64,000 nt of DNA from Streptomyces paludis. Lineage in GTDB: Bacteria > Actinomycetota > Actinomycetes > Streptomycetales > Streptomycetaceae. The notes under the pieces were generated by a model. The model was not told the origin of the DNA and ran no database searches. It was given only the letters and a program-made list of their open reading frames with translations. Each line of letters starts with the position of its first letter. The stretch's first letter is position 1. The stretch is taken from NCBI RefSeq assembly GCF_003344965.1, contig NZ_CP031194.1, positions 1,612,001 to 1,676,000 of the forward strand, given 5' to 3'. This document shows positions 26,832 through 35,445 of the stretch, piece after piece. A program made the translations under genes and the position numbers.

Positions 26832-28067
26832 TCAGCCCACGCGCTCCACGGCCTCCGCGGGCGCGCTCACCCCGCCCGAGGCGACGACGCGCGAGCCCTC
26901 CGGCGCCGTACCCCGGCCGCCCCGGCCGCCGCGGTCGAGGAATCCGGCCGTGACCGCGATGGCCAGCCCGACGGCCGCCAGGACGGCGCCGACCAGTGTC
27001 GGGGACATCCAGCCCCAGCCCGCCGCGATGGCCGCGCCACCGGCCCAGGCGCCGCCCGCGTTGGCCAGGTTGAAGGCCGAGTGGTTCGAGGCGGAGGCCA
27101 GCGTGGGGGCGTCCTTGGCCTTGCTCATGACGAGCATCTGGAGCGGCGTGGTCGTCATGAAGCCGACCGCGCCCAGGATCACCACCGTCACCAGCGCCGC
27201 CCACTGGATGTGCACGGTGAAGCGGAAGGCGACCAGCACCACGGCGAGGGTGCCGAGCGACCCGTAGAGCGTGGGCCGCAGCGCCCGGTCCGTCAGCGGT
27301 CCCGCCGCCAGCGCGCCGAGGGTCATGCCGATGCCGAAGAGCGCGAGCACCAGGGTGACGGAGGACTCACCGAAGCCCATCACCTCGGTGGTCATCGAGG
27401 CGAGGTACGAGTAGACGGCGAAGACCCCGCCGAAGCCCAGGACGGCCGTCGCGAGGCCCAGCAGCACCTGCCGGTCCTTGAGGGCGCGCAGCTCGCGGCC
27501 GACGCTCTGGTGGGCCTCCACGGGTACGTACGGTACGAGCCGGGCCAGCGCGGCCAGCGCGACCAGGCCGATCACCGTGACGACGAGGAAGGTGGCGCGC
27601 CAGCCGAGGTGCTGGCCGAGCAGGGTGGCGGCCGGGACACCGATGATGTTGGCGACGGTCAGCCCGAGGAACATGGTCGCCACGGCCCGCGCCTGGCGTC
27701 CCTCCGCCACCAGCCGGGCGGCGACGACCGCGCCGACCCCGAAGAACGCGCCGTGCGGCAGCCCGGCGAGCACCCGCCCGGCGAGCAGCCAGCCGAAGTC
27801 GGGGGCGAGCGCGGAGGCGAGGTTGCCGACGACGAAGAGGACCATCAGCAGGAGCAGCATCCGCTTGCGCGGGACTCGGGAGCCGACGGCGGTGAGCAGC
27901 GGGGCGCCGATGACGACGCCGATCGCGTAGGCCGACACCAGATAGCCGGCGGTCGGCACGGAGGTTCCCAGATCGTCCGCCACGTTGGGCAGCAGGCCCA
28001 TCATGACGAACTCGGTCGTCCCGATGCCAAAGGCACTGACGGCCAAGGCGAGCAGGGCGAAGGGCAT
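26832..28067 (-). CDS. MFS exporter, DHA1 family
   Basis: The product is 411 residues from the ATG at 28067 (MPFALLALAVSAFGIGTTEF); the frame upstream of this is leader DNA. Twelve TM segments are predicted. GIGTTEFVMMGLLPNVA in TM1 and the motif-A-like loop GSRVPRKRMLL are typical of the AraJ/CmlR drug-efflux branch of DHA1. The substrate is unknown; related proteins export chloramphenicol, sugars or purines. The leader holds a 13-bp tandem repeat and several CGTACG sequences. Confidence 0.88.
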   Translation of the reverse strand: MPFALLALAVSAFGIGTTEFVMMGLLPNVADDLGTSVPTAGYLVSAYAIGVVIGAPLLTAVGSRVPRKRMLLLLMVLFVVGNLASALAPDFGWLLAGRVLAGLPHGAFFGVGAVVAARLVAEGRQARAVATMFLGLTVANIIGVPAATLLGQHLGWRATFLVVTVIGLVALAALARLVPYVPVEAHQSVGRELRALKDRQVLLGLATAVLGFGGVFAVYSYLASMTTEVMGFGESSVTLVLALFGIGMTLGALAAGPLTDRALRPTLYGSLGTLAVVLVAFRFTVHIQWAALVTVVILGAVGFMTTTPLQMLVMSKAKDAPTLASASNHSAFNLANAGGAWAGGAAIAAGWGWMSPTLVGAVLAAVGLAIAVTAGFLDRGGRGGRGTAPEGSRVVASGGVSAPAEAVERVG

Positions 28068-28153
28068 GACAAGAGACCTTTCAAAGGGCTGCGCGCCGCG
28101 GCGCGCGCGAGGGGACGACGTACGACGGCGTACGAAGAGGTACGAGGACGTAC

Positions 28154-28179
28154 GGATGAGCCGCACGGATGAGCCGCAC
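28154..28179. repeat. 13-bp direct tandem repeat upstream of the MFS gene
   Basis: GGATGAGCCGCAC occurs twice head-to-tail (28154-28166 and 28167-28179), about 90-110 bp before the MFS start. It is preceded by several CGTACG hexamers (28120-28153). It may be an operator array or a chance duplication. Confidence 0.45.
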
Positions 28180-28301
28180 AGATTAGTACCCTCGCGGAAC
28201 AAAGTCTCTCAGGTCATGTATTCCGGGAGATGAACACGGGATTGCGGCAAGCGCTCCCGCGGCGATCGGAATCAGGCCGATCTGAATGCAGGAGGTGACG
28301 C

Positions 28302-29423
28302 TCAGGATCTGGCGTCGTTCTCCGTCAGATCCACCCGCGCCGCGATCGGCAGATGGTCGCTGCCCGTCCTCGGCAGGCTCCAGGAGGAGGTCGGCTCGAC
28401 GCCCTTCACCATGATCTGGTCGATCCTGGCCAGCGGGAACGCGGCCGGCCAGCTGAACCCGGGGCCGTGTCCGGCCGCGCCCTGGGTGGAGCGCATCTGG
28501 GAGGTGACGGCGTTCAGGGAGCGGTCGTTCATCGTGCCGTTGAGGTCGCCGAGCAGGATCACCCGGGGCAGCCGCTCGTCCGCGATCGCCTCGCCCAGCG
28601 CGTCCGCGCTCTTGTCGCGCTGGTTGGCGGTGAAGCCCGCGTGCAGCTTGACCCGTACGGAGGGCAGATGCGCCACATAAACGGCGACGGGGCCGGACGG
28701 AGTGGTGACCGTGGAGCGCATGGCGCGGACCCAGCCCAGCCGGATGTCGACGGGCCGGGTGCCGCTCAGCGGGTACTTGCTCCAGAGGCCGACGGTGCCC
28801 TGGACGGAGTGGTACTTGTACGTGCCGGCCAGCGCCGCCTCGTACACCGGTACGGCACTGGCCTTCAGCTCCTCCAGCGCGAGGACGTCCGCCCCGGACT
28901 CCGCCAGGTCGGCCGCGGTGCCCTTCGGGTCGGGGTTGTCCGCGTTGACGTTGTGGGTCGCGACCACGAGGTCGCCGCCGCCGCCGGACTTGTCCGTGAC
29001 GAGTCCGCCGAACAGGTTCGCCCAGACGATCGTGGGGAGCAGCAGGGCGATGAGCGCGGTGGCGGAGCGGCGCACCAGCGCGAGGATCAGGAGCAGCGGG
29101 ACGAAGAGTCCGAGCCAGGGCAGGAAGGTTTCGGTGAGACTGCCCAGGTTGCCGATCTTGTTGGGGATCTGCGCGTGAAGGATCATCAGCAGGGCGATGG
29201 CCACGGCGAGTACGGCGATGATGATGCCGCGCCGCCAGGTCCCGGGGTCCCTGCGCCAGCGGTCCAGACGCGCCAGGAGGGCTCTGCCGCGCGAGACCGG
29301 ACGGGCTTCTCCGGCGCCTTCTCCGAAGCCGTCCCCGGCCCCGTTCCCGGCGCCGCCGGGACCGTACGGCCCGCCGCCCTCCCCGCCGTTAGCCATCGGC
29401 TGCGCCGTGTACTCCTGCGTCAT
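28302..29423 (-). CDS. Membrane-anchored endonuclease/exonuclease/phosphatase-family protein
   Basis: The product is 373 residues. A Gly/Pro-rich cytoplasmic N-terminus (~55 residues) is followed by three TM segments (~65-140: GIIIAVLAVAIALLMIL, WLGLFVPLLLILALV, ALIALLLPTIVWANL). The extracytoplasmic EEP domain comes next: VVATHNVNADNPD, VLALEELKAS (the metal-binding Glu), VILLGDLNGTMNDRSL and RTGSDHLPIAARV (catalytic His and Asp). Such proteins hydrolyse phosphodiesters or phospholipid heads outside the cell. It is monocistronic on the minus strand. Confidence 0.88.
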   Translation of the reverse strand: MTQEYTAQPMANGGEGGGPYGPGGAGNGAGDGFGEGAGEARPVSRGRALLARLDRWRRDPGTWRRGIIIAVLAVAIALLMILHAQIPNKIGNLGSLTETFLPWLGLFVPLLLILALVRRSATALIALLLPTIVWANLFGGLVTDKSGGGGDLVVATHNVNADNPDPKGTAADLAESGADVLALEELKASAVPVYEAALAGTYKYHSVQGTVGLWSKYPLSGTRPVDIRLGWVRAMRSTVTTPSGPVAVYVAHLPSVRVKLHAGFTANQRDKSADALGEAIADERLPRVILLGDLNGTMNDRSLNAVTSQMRSTQGAAGHGPGFSWPAAFPLARIDQIMVKGVEPTSSWSLPRTGSDHLPIAARVDLTENDARS

Positions 29424-29623
29424 TCCGCCGCCCTCACTGCCCTTGCCCGTGCACGCCCGCCCCTGACACTAAGGGATGTGAGGCCGCTTTCTCCGCCGTC
29501 CGAAGACGGCCGTACTGGCTCGGAGACGAAGGGCGTGGGGCGGGAAGTTCCGGCCAGGGACGAACAACCAGCAGGTGTGACAGAACGATCACACGCGGCG
29601 GGGGTTCCGACGGGGGTCCGGGG

Positions 29624-29663
29624 GCCCGGCCGGTACGGGTGTGATCAGCCTCACCGGCCGGGC
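29624..29663 (-). terminator. Hairpin terminator downstream of the tetR gene
   Basis: GCCCGGCCGGT (29624-29634) pairs with ACCGGCCGGGC (29653-29663) in a perfect 11-bp stem with an 18-nt loop, just after the tetR stop codon at 29680. Confidence 0.65.
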
Positions 29664-29679
29664 GTTTCGCGTACGGAAG

Positions 29680-30363
29680 TCACGGGAGCCGGCCCCCGGA
29701 ACGGCTCGCTCCGGTGGCCGCGGCCGGGGCCGCCGCAGAGGCCGCCGCCGGGTGCTGAGGGCTGAGGCCCTGGAGGGCGGCGTCGAGGATCCGGTCGGGG
29801 AGGTCCTCGTCGAGCGACGCGCCCGGCCGGTGGAGGGTGCGCATGATCATCGGGCCGACCAGCAGGTCGTGGACCAGCTCCGCCTCCAGGTCGTCGCGGA
29901 GTTCACCGGTGGCGATCCCCCGGCGGATCACCGCGAGGGTGGCCTCGCGCCGGGGGCCGATGACCGTCTTGTGGTACTCCGCCCAGAGGTTGGGGCTGCT
30001 CTTCATCTCGGCCGCCGCGTTGTGCAGCATGGCCGAGTTCCGCTGGGCGAGGCCGCGCCGGCGCATCGACTCCAGCAGGATCCGGAGATCCGCCAGCGCC
30101 GATTCGCCCGGCAGTTCGGGATCCGGCGGCTCGATCGCGCGCAGAACCTCGACGAACAGCTCCTCCTTGCCGGGCCAGCGCCGGTAGATGGTCGCCTTGC
30201 CGACACCCGCCGTACGGGCGATGCGTTCGACGGAGAGGGAGCCGAGCGGGACGCCGTCCTCCAGCAGGACCACGACGGCCTCCAGGATCGCCCGCTCGAC
30301 GGCCTCACTGCGTGGCCTGCCGCGCCGGTGTTCCGTCTCGGCCCCGTGGTCCCGTTTCCGCAC
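29680..30363 (-). CDS. TetR-family regulator of the upstream MFS exporter
   Basis: The product is 227 residues from a GTG at 30363 (VRKRDHGAETEHRRGRPRS). The frame is open to 30471, but the shorter start is preferred. It has a GAGAGG site 8 nt upstream, the N-terminal extension looks unlike TetR proteins, and a 33-bp inverted repeat suited to an operator lies at 30390-30422. The HTH is LSVERIARTAGVGKATIYRRWPGKEELF (split: IARTAGVGKATIYRRW is the recognition part). The C-terminus is the TetR_C_16/AcrR-like sensor domain. It lies downstream of the DHA2 exporter on the same strand, the common exporter-repressor arrangement. Confidence 0.88.
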   Translation of the reverse strand: MRKRDHGAETEHRRGRPRSEAVERAILEAVVVLLEDGVPLGSLSVERIARTAGVGKATIYRRWPGKEELFVEVLRAIEPPDPELPGESALADLRILLESMRRRGLAQRNSAMLHNAAAEMKSSPNLWAEYHKTVIGPRREATLAVIRRGIATGELRDDLEAELVHDLLVGPMIMRTLHRPGASLDEDLPDRILDAALQGLSPQHPAAASAAAPAAATGASRSGGRLP

Positions 30364-30389
30364 CTGTTCCGCCTCTCGCCGCGCTCGCA

Positions 30390-30422
30390 CCGTCCGTTGT
30401 GCAGATTGTCTTACACGGACGG
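30390..30422. promoter_or_regulatory. Inverted repeat before tetR (putative operator)
   Basis: CCGTCCGT (30390-30397) and ACGGACGG (30415-30422) are perfect 8-bp complementary arms around a 17-bp AT-richer core, 27-59 bp before the preferred tetR start. Position and symmetry suit an operator or a promoter-overlapping site. Confidence 0.5.
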
Positions 30423-30496
30423 TCCCGTACGCGGTCGTACGCCGGTCGTACGCCCGTTGCACGGCGCTCACGTGCGCCGCCCGTGCGCCGGTCGCG

Positions 30497-32188
30497 TCAG
30501 CCGCGCGCGGCGCCCGCCTGTTCGGGACGCGGATCGCTCCCGCGAGCGGCCGGATCCCCCGCTTCCGCCGCGTCCGCCGCGTTCCCCGGCGCCGGGGGCC
30601 GGCCCGGCAGGAACACCGCGACCACCACCGCCCCGATCGCCGCGATGCCCGCCGAGGCGAACGCCGTGACGTGCATGGCGTCGAGGAACGCCTCGTACGC
30701 CGCGCCGATCAGCGGCCGGCCCGCCTCCGGGGCGAGCCGCGCCGCGGCGCCGAGCGTCGCCTCGATCGACTCCCCCGCCGCGTCCCGCGCCGCCGCCGGG
30801 ACCCCGTCGAGGTGGCCGTCGATCCCGCTCCGGTACGTCGCGGAGAGCACCGAGCCGAGGACGGCCACGCCGAGCGCGCCGCCGACCTGACGGAAGGTGT
30901 TGTTGATGGCCGAGCCGGAGCCCGCCTTCTCGCGCGGCAGCGCCTGCATGATGGCGACGGTGACCGGCGGCATGATGTGGGCCATTCCGGTGCCCTGGAC
31001 GAAAAAGACCACGCACAGCACCCAGACGGGGGTGGTCTCGTCGAAGAACCCGAAGGCCGCGAGCCCGGCACCGACCAGCAGCAGCCCTGCCGTACAGACC
31101 GCGCGGGCGCCGAAGCGGTCCACGACCAGCCGGGCGCGCGGCGCGAAGACCATCTGCGCGGCGGCGAGCGGCAGGATCAGCAGCCCGGACTGGAGCGCGC
31201 TGTAGCCGCGCACGCTCTGGAGGTAGAAGGCGGAGAAGAACGTCACCCCCATGAGCGCGAAGAAGACCAGCGCGATGGCCGCCACGGCCGCGGAGAACGC
31301 CGGCTTCCTGAAGTAGGAGACGTCCAGGGCCGGATGGTCGCTGCGCTTCTCGTGCCACACGAAGAGCGCCAGGACGGCCAGCCCGCCGAGCACCGGCACC
31401 AGCACCCCGGCGCCGGTGAAGTCGGCCAGCTCGCCGCCGCGGATGATGCCGTACACCAGCAGGACGAGTCCGACGATGGAGAGCAGGACCCCCAGCGGGT
31501 CCAGCCGGCCCGGCGCGGGGTCCCGCGAGTCCGGCACGAGCAGCACCATGGCGATCAGCGCGACGATCGCCACGGGCACGTTGACGAGGAAGATGGAGCC
31601 CCACCAGAAGTGCTCCAGCAGCACACCGCCGGTGATCGGCCCGATCGCGATGCCGAGGCCAACGCTGCCCGCCCAGATGCCTATCGCCTTGGGCTGCTCG
31701 TCGCGCTCGAAGACGTTCATGAGGACGGAGAGGGTGGCGGGCATCACAAAGGCGGCGCCGAAGCCCATGAGGGCGCGGTACGCGATGAGTTCACCGGGTG
31801 AACCGGACATCGCGGCGAGCGCGGACCCGAGCCCGAAGACGGCGATGCCGAAGAGCAGCACCTTCTTCCGGCCGATCCGGTCACCGAGCAGGCCCGAGGT
31901 GAAGAGCAGCCCGGCGAAGACGAGCGTGTAGGAGTTGATCGCCCACTCCAGCTCGCTCTGGGTGGCGCCGATCCCGGTGGGCGCGGGGGAGGCGATCGTC
32001 CTGACCGCCACGTTCAGGATCGAGTTGTCGAGGACGACGATCAACAGGCTGAGCATGAGCACGCCGAGGATGGCCCAGCGACGGCGGTGAACCGCCTCGG
32101 GGACCCGGGACTCGGGAGGGCGGGAGCTGGGCACGGGGGAAGCGGGCACAGGGGCTGCGGCGGCCGGGCCGCCGGACGGGTTGGGCAT
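30497..32188 (-). CDS. MFS drug exporter, DHA2 (EmrB/QacA) family, 14 TM
   Basis: The product is 563 residues from the ATG at 32188 (MPNPSGG); an upstream in-frame start would place the operator inside the gene. The DHA2 signatures are present: [17 protein letters not shown] in TM1 (motif D), [15 protein letters not shown] (motif A) and [27 protein letters not shown] (motif C region; only the pattern GP..GG is diagnostic). Fourteen TM segments are predicted, then a hydrophilic Ala/Pro-rich tail. It likely exports lipophilic toxic compounds by proton antiport. A perfect palindrome lies 25 bp before the start, and a TetR gene follows. Confidence 0.93.
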   Translation of the reverse strand: MPNPSGGPAAAAPVPASPVPSSRPPESRVPEAVHRRRWAILGVLMLSLLIVVLDNSILNVAVRTIASPAPTGIGATQSELEWAINSYTLVFAGLLFTSGLLGDRIGRKKVLLFGIAVFGLGSALAAMSGSPGELIAYRALMGFGAAFVMPATLSVLMNVFERDEQPKAIGIWAGSVGLGIAIGPITGGVLLEHFWWGSIFLVNVPVAIVALIAMVLLVPDSRDPAPGRLDPLGVLLSIVGLVLLVYGIIRGGELADFTGAGVLVPVLGGLAVLALFVWHEKRSDHPALDVSYFRKPAFSAAVAAIALVFFALMGVTFFSAFYLQSVRGYSALQSGLLILPLAAAQMVFAPRARLVVDRFGARAVCTAGLLLVGAGLAAFGFFDETTPVWVLCVVFFVQGTGMAHIMPPVTVAIMQALPREKAGSGSAINNTFRQVGGALGVAVLGSVLSATYRSGIDGHLDGVPAAARDAAGESIEATLGAAARLAPEAGRPLIGAAYEAFLDAMHVTAFASAGIAAIGAVVVAVFLPGRPPAPGNAADAAEAGDPAARGSDPRPEQAGAARG

Positions 32189-32212
32189 GACGGACAGCCT
32201 AGACCCGTTTCG

Positions 32213-32231
32213 ATACGAGACCGTCTCGTAT
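32213..32231. promoter_or_regulatory. Perfect 19-bp palindromic operator for the MFS exporter
   Basis: ATACGAGAC-C-GTCTCGTAT has perfect 9-bp arms around one central base, 25-43 bp before the MFS start. Palindromes of this type (ACGAGAC / GTCTCGT) are typical TetR-family operators in front of exporter genes. The TetR product encoded downstream is the likely ligand-responsive repressor. Confidence 0.75.
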
Positions 32232-32376
32232 TGGAAAGTCTTTAGGGTCATGACGCGGCGCCCCTGGCCGCGGCTCACACCGCCCCCACTTCCCGTGGAC
32301 CGTCCCGGGATGCCACCATGGAAGGGATCTGGGGACGCCGTCAGGGTGCCTCAAGATGACGAAAGGGCCTATGGCC

Positions 32377-33291
32377 ATGACTGCTCAGGACACCGCTGCG
32401 GCCTCGGCCGCCCAGCGGCCGCCCGCATCCGCGGCAGACTCCCCCGGCGGCGGCGCCACCGGGAACCCGAAGGCGCTGTACGGCGGGACCCGCTCGCGCC
32501 GTATCACCGTCCACGACATCACCGCCGCCAAGGAGCGCGGTGAGAAGTGGCCCATGCTCACCGCCTACGACGCGATGACCGCCTCCGTCTTCGACGAGGC
32601 CGGCATCCCCGTGATGCTGGTCGGTGACTCCATGGGCAACTGCCATCTGGGGTACGAGACGACCGTGCCGGTCACGCTCGACGAGATGACGATGCTCTCC
32701 GCCGCCGTCGTACGCGGCACGAAGCGCGCCCTGATCGTCGGTGACCTGCCCTTCGGCTCGTACCAGGAAGGGCCCGTACAGGCGCTGCGCAGCGCCATGC
32801 GGCTGGTGAAGGACGCCGGGGTCGGCGCGGTGAAGCTGGAGGGCGGTGAGCGCTCGCACGGCCAGATCGAGCTGCTGGTGCGCTCCGGCATCCCGGTGAT
32901 GGGGCACATCGGACTCACCCCGCAGTCCGTCAACACGCTCGGCTACCGGGTGCAGGGCCGTGGCGAGGAGGCCGCGCAGCAGCTGCTGCGCGACGCCAAG
33001 GCGGTGCAGGACGCGGGCGCCTTCGCGGTCGTGCTCGAACTCGTACCGGCCGAGCTGGCCGCCGAGGTGACGGGCCTGCTGCACATCCCGACCATCGGTA
33101 TCGGCGCGGGGGTGGACACCGACGCGCAGGTGCTGGTGTACACGGACATGGCCGGGCTCACGCCGGGCAAGGCGCCGCGCTTCAGCAAGAAGTACGTGGA
33201 CCTCCGCCGGGCGCTGGGCGACGCGGCGCGGGAGTTCGCGGACGAGGTGACGGCAGGAACGTTCCCGCAGGCGGAGCACACCTTCCACTAG
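32377..33291 (+). CDS. panB: 3-methyl-2-oxobutanoate hydroxymethyltransferase
   Basis: The product is 304 residues from the ATG at 32377 (MTAQDTAAAS), with AAAGGG 9 nt upstream. ATGs at 32371 and 32356 are in frame, and the latter is also possible. After a ~35-residue variable N-terminus the PanB barrel is complete: MLTAYDAMTASVFDEAG, MLVGDSMGNCHLGYE (metal-binding Asp), VGAVKLEGGE, PVMGHIGLTPQSVN and VLELVPAELA (catalytic Glu). It makes ketopantoate from 2-oxoisovalerate, the first step of pantothenate/CoA synthesis. Other pan genes are not nearby. Confidence 0.95.
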   Translation: MTAQDTAAASAAQRPPASAADSPGGGATGNPKALYGGTRSRRITVHDITAAKERGEKWPMLTAYDAMTASVFDEAGIPVMLVGDSMGNCHLGYETTVPVTLDEMTMLSAAVVRGTKRALIVGDLPFGSYQEGPVQALRSAMRLVKDAGVGAVKLEGGERSHGQIELLVRSGIPVMGHIGLTPQSVNTLGYRVQGRGEEAAQQLLRDAKAVQDAGAFAVVLELVPAELAAEVTGLLHIPTIGIGAGVDTDAQVLVYTDMAGLTPGKAPRFSKKYVDLRRALGDAAREFADEVTAGTFPQAEHTFH

Positions 33292-33363
33292 GAATTCGGG
33301 GGCCACTGCCAGGAACATTCAGGGCCACCGCCGGGAAATCCAGAAGCCACTGCCCGCACGGAC

Positions 33364-33399
33364 GACAGCCCGCCGATCTTCCCCCGTCGGCGGGCTGTC
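33364..33399 (+). terminator. panB terminator hairpin
   Basis: GACAGCCCGCCGA (33364-33376) and TCGGCGGGCTGTC (33387-33399) form a perfect 13-bp stem with a 10-nt loop, 73 bp after the panB stop. Confidence 0.8.
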
Positions 33400-33467
33400 G
33401 CACGGTTATCCACAGGTTGTCGGCGGAATGTCGGCGGGATGTCGGTGGCGGCTGTTCCACTGGGGTC

Positions 33468-34487
33468 ATGACACGAATCGACAAGAACCCCAGCGGCGGC
33501 CGGACCGGCAACGCCGTAGAGGTGCGGGGGCTGGTCAAGCACTACGGCACCACCAAGGCGCTGGACGGCGTGGATCTGGAGGTGCGCGAGGGCACCGTCC
33601 TCGGCGTGCTGGGACCCAACGGCGCCGGAAAGACGACGCTCGTCCGCATCCTCTCCACCCTCGTCCAGCCGGACGCCGGCACCGCCGTGGTCGCGGGGTA
33701 CGACGTGCTGCGCCAGCCCCGCCAGCTGCGCCGCACCATAGGTCTCACGGGGCAGTACGCCTCGGTCGACGAGAAGCTCTCCGGCCGGGAGAACCTGTAC
33801 ATGATCGGCCGGCTCCTCGATCTGTCCCGCAAGGACGCCAGGAGCCGCGCCGACGAGCTGCTGGAGCGCTTCTCGCTCACCGAGGCGGCGAAGAAGCCCG
33901 CGATGCAGTATTCGGGCGGTATGCGGCGCCGGCTCGACCTGGCCGCCTCGATGATCGGCCGGCCGTCGGTCCTCTATCTGGACGAGCCGACGACCGGGCT
34001 CGACCCCCGGACCCGTAACGAGGTCTGGGACGAGGTGCAGCGGATGGTCGCGGAGGGGGCCACCGTCCTGCTCACCACCCAGTACATGGAAGAGGCGGAG
34101 CAGCTCGCGAACGAGCTGACCGTCATCGACCGCGGCCGGGTCATCGCGCGCGGCGGGGTGGACGAGCTGAAGGCGAAGATCGGCGGCCGTACGCTCCAGA
34201 TCCGGCCGTCGGACCCCGCCCAGCTGCCCGCCATGGCGCAGGCGATCACCGACTCCGGCCTCGACGGCCTGGCCGGCGCGCAGGCCGTCCCGGACGAGGC
34301 AATGCTGTACGTGCCGATCCTCAGCGACCAGCAGCTGACCGCGGTCGTGGCCCTCCTGGGCGAGCGTGGCTTCGCCATCGCCCATATAGGCACCCATCTG
34401 CCCAGCCTGGACGAGGTGTTCCTCGCCATCACCGGCCAGAAGACCGGATCCGAGTCCGACATCGCCCTTGAGGAAGCCGCGGCATGA
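33468..34487 (+). CDS. ABC exporter ATP-binding protein, DrrA (daunorubicin resistance) family
   Basis: The product is 339 residues from the ATG at 33468 (MTRIDKNPSGG); the frame upstream overlaps untranslated DNA. It has a Walker A GPNGAGKTTLVRIL, a signature motif YSGGMRRRLDLA, a Walker B SVLYLDEPTTGLDPRTRNEVWDE (core LYLDEPTTGLDPR) and a Switch His region replaced by TTQYMEEAEQLA, as in DrrA proteins. The C-terminal extension IGGRTLQIRPSD ... HLPSLDEVFLAITG is the DrrA-specific domain. It overlaps the permease gene by 4 nt (ATGA). The pair forms a two-component exporter. Confidence 0.93.
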   Translation: MTRIDKNPSGGRTGNAVEVRGLVKHYGTTKALDGVDLEVREGTVLGVLGPNGAGKTTLVRILSTLVQPDAGTAVVAGYDVLRQPRQLRRTIGLTGQYASVDEKLSGRENLYMIGRLLDLSRKDARSRADELLERFSLTEAAKKPAMQYSGGMRRRLDLAASMIGRPSVLYLDEPTTGLDPRTRNEVWDEVQRMVAEGATVLLTTQYMEEAEQLANELTVIDRGRVIARGGVDELKAKIGGRTLQIRPSDPAQLPAMAQAITDSGLDGLAGAQAVPDEAMLYVPILSDQQLTAVVALLGERGFAIAHIGTHLPSLDEVFLAITGQKTGSESDIALEEAAA

Positions 34488-35419
34488 ACACCTCTGCACC
34501 CACGAACACGAGCACGACCACCCGCCCCTCGTCCGGCCCTGGAGCCGGGGCCGGAGCGGGAGCCGACAGCGGCGCCGGTGTCACGCCCGGGTCCGCGCCG
34601 TCGTCCGCCATGGCGCCCGCCGCCGGCTCCGACGAGGGCCGGATCGGGCTGCGCGCCAATATGCGGCACATCGGCGCGCTGGCCCGCCGTAACGCCCTCC
34701 AGATCAAGGCGGATCCGGAGTCGATGTTCGACGTCCTGCTGATGCCGATCATCTTCACGCTGCTCTTCGTCTACGTCTTCGGCGGCTCGGTGGGCGCCAG
34801 CCTCGGCGGCGACCGCGACGCGTATGTGAACTACGTGGTGCCCGGACTGATGGCGATGATGGGCATGAACATCGCCATGGCCGTCGGCACGGGAGTCAAC
34901 GACGACTTCCGCAAGGGCGTCATGGACCGGTTCCGTACGATGCCGATCGCCAGATCCTCCGTGCTGATAGCCAAGATCGTCGTTGAGCTGGGCCGGATGC
35001 TGATAGCCATCACCATCCTGCTCAGCATGGGCTTCCTGCTCGGCCTGGAGATCAAGACCTCGGTGATCGAGCTGCTCGCGGCCGTCGGGCTCTCCGCGGT
35101 GTTCGGCGCGTCACTGATGTGGATCTTCATCCTGCTGGGTCTGACGATGAAGACGGCTCAGGCCGTGCAGGGGGTGGCGATGCTCGTCATCATGCCGCTC
35201 CAGTTCGGCTCGTCGATCTTCGCGCCGACGGCCACCATGCCCGGCTGGCTCCAGTGGTTCACCGACTACAACCCGCTCTCCGGCCTCGCCGACGCGGCCC
35301 GGGGGCTGATAAACGGCGGCCCGGTCGCGCACTCGGTGTGGATGACGCTGGCCTGGTCGGCGGGGATCACGCTGGTGACGGCACCGCTGGCCGTGGCCAA
35401 GTTCCGCAAGAAGTCATGA
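34484..35419 (+). CDS. ABC-2 type permease, DrrB family
   Basis: The product is 311 residues, overlapping the ATPase stop by 4 nt. A Ser/Thr/Pro/Gly-rich N-terminus (~55 residues) precedes the ABC-2 membrane domain: RNALQIKADPESMFDVLLMP, FVYVFGGSVGAS, MVMA-type TM2-3, FRKGVMDRFRTMPIARSSV (the ABC-2 signature loop) and six TMs in total. With the DrrA-like ATPase it probably exports an antibiotic-like or lipid substrate. The substrate is unknown, as no biosynthetic gene is adjacent. Confidence 0.92.
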   Translation: MNTSAPTNTSTTTRPSSGPGAGAGAGADSGAGVTPGSAPSSAMAPAAGSDEGRIGLRANMRHIGALARRNALQIKADPESMFDVLLMPIIFTLLFVYVFGGSVGASLGGDRDAYVNYVVPGLMAMMGMNIAMAVGTGVNDDFRKGVMDRFRTMPIARSSVLIAKIVVELGRMLIAITILLSMGFLLGLEIKTSVIELLAAVGLSAVFGASLMWIFILLGLTMKTAQAVQGVAMLVIMPLQFGSSIFAPTATMPGWLQWFTDYNPLSGLADAARGLINGGPVAHSVWMTLAWSAGITLVTAPLAVAKFRKKS

Positions 35420-35445
35420 GCCGACGGCGCTGACGCCGACCGGCG

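Noticed and set aside
30364..30471. Longer start for the TetR protein
   Set aside because: It would place the 33-bp inverted repeat inside the gene and add residues unlike TetR N-termini; not fully excluded.
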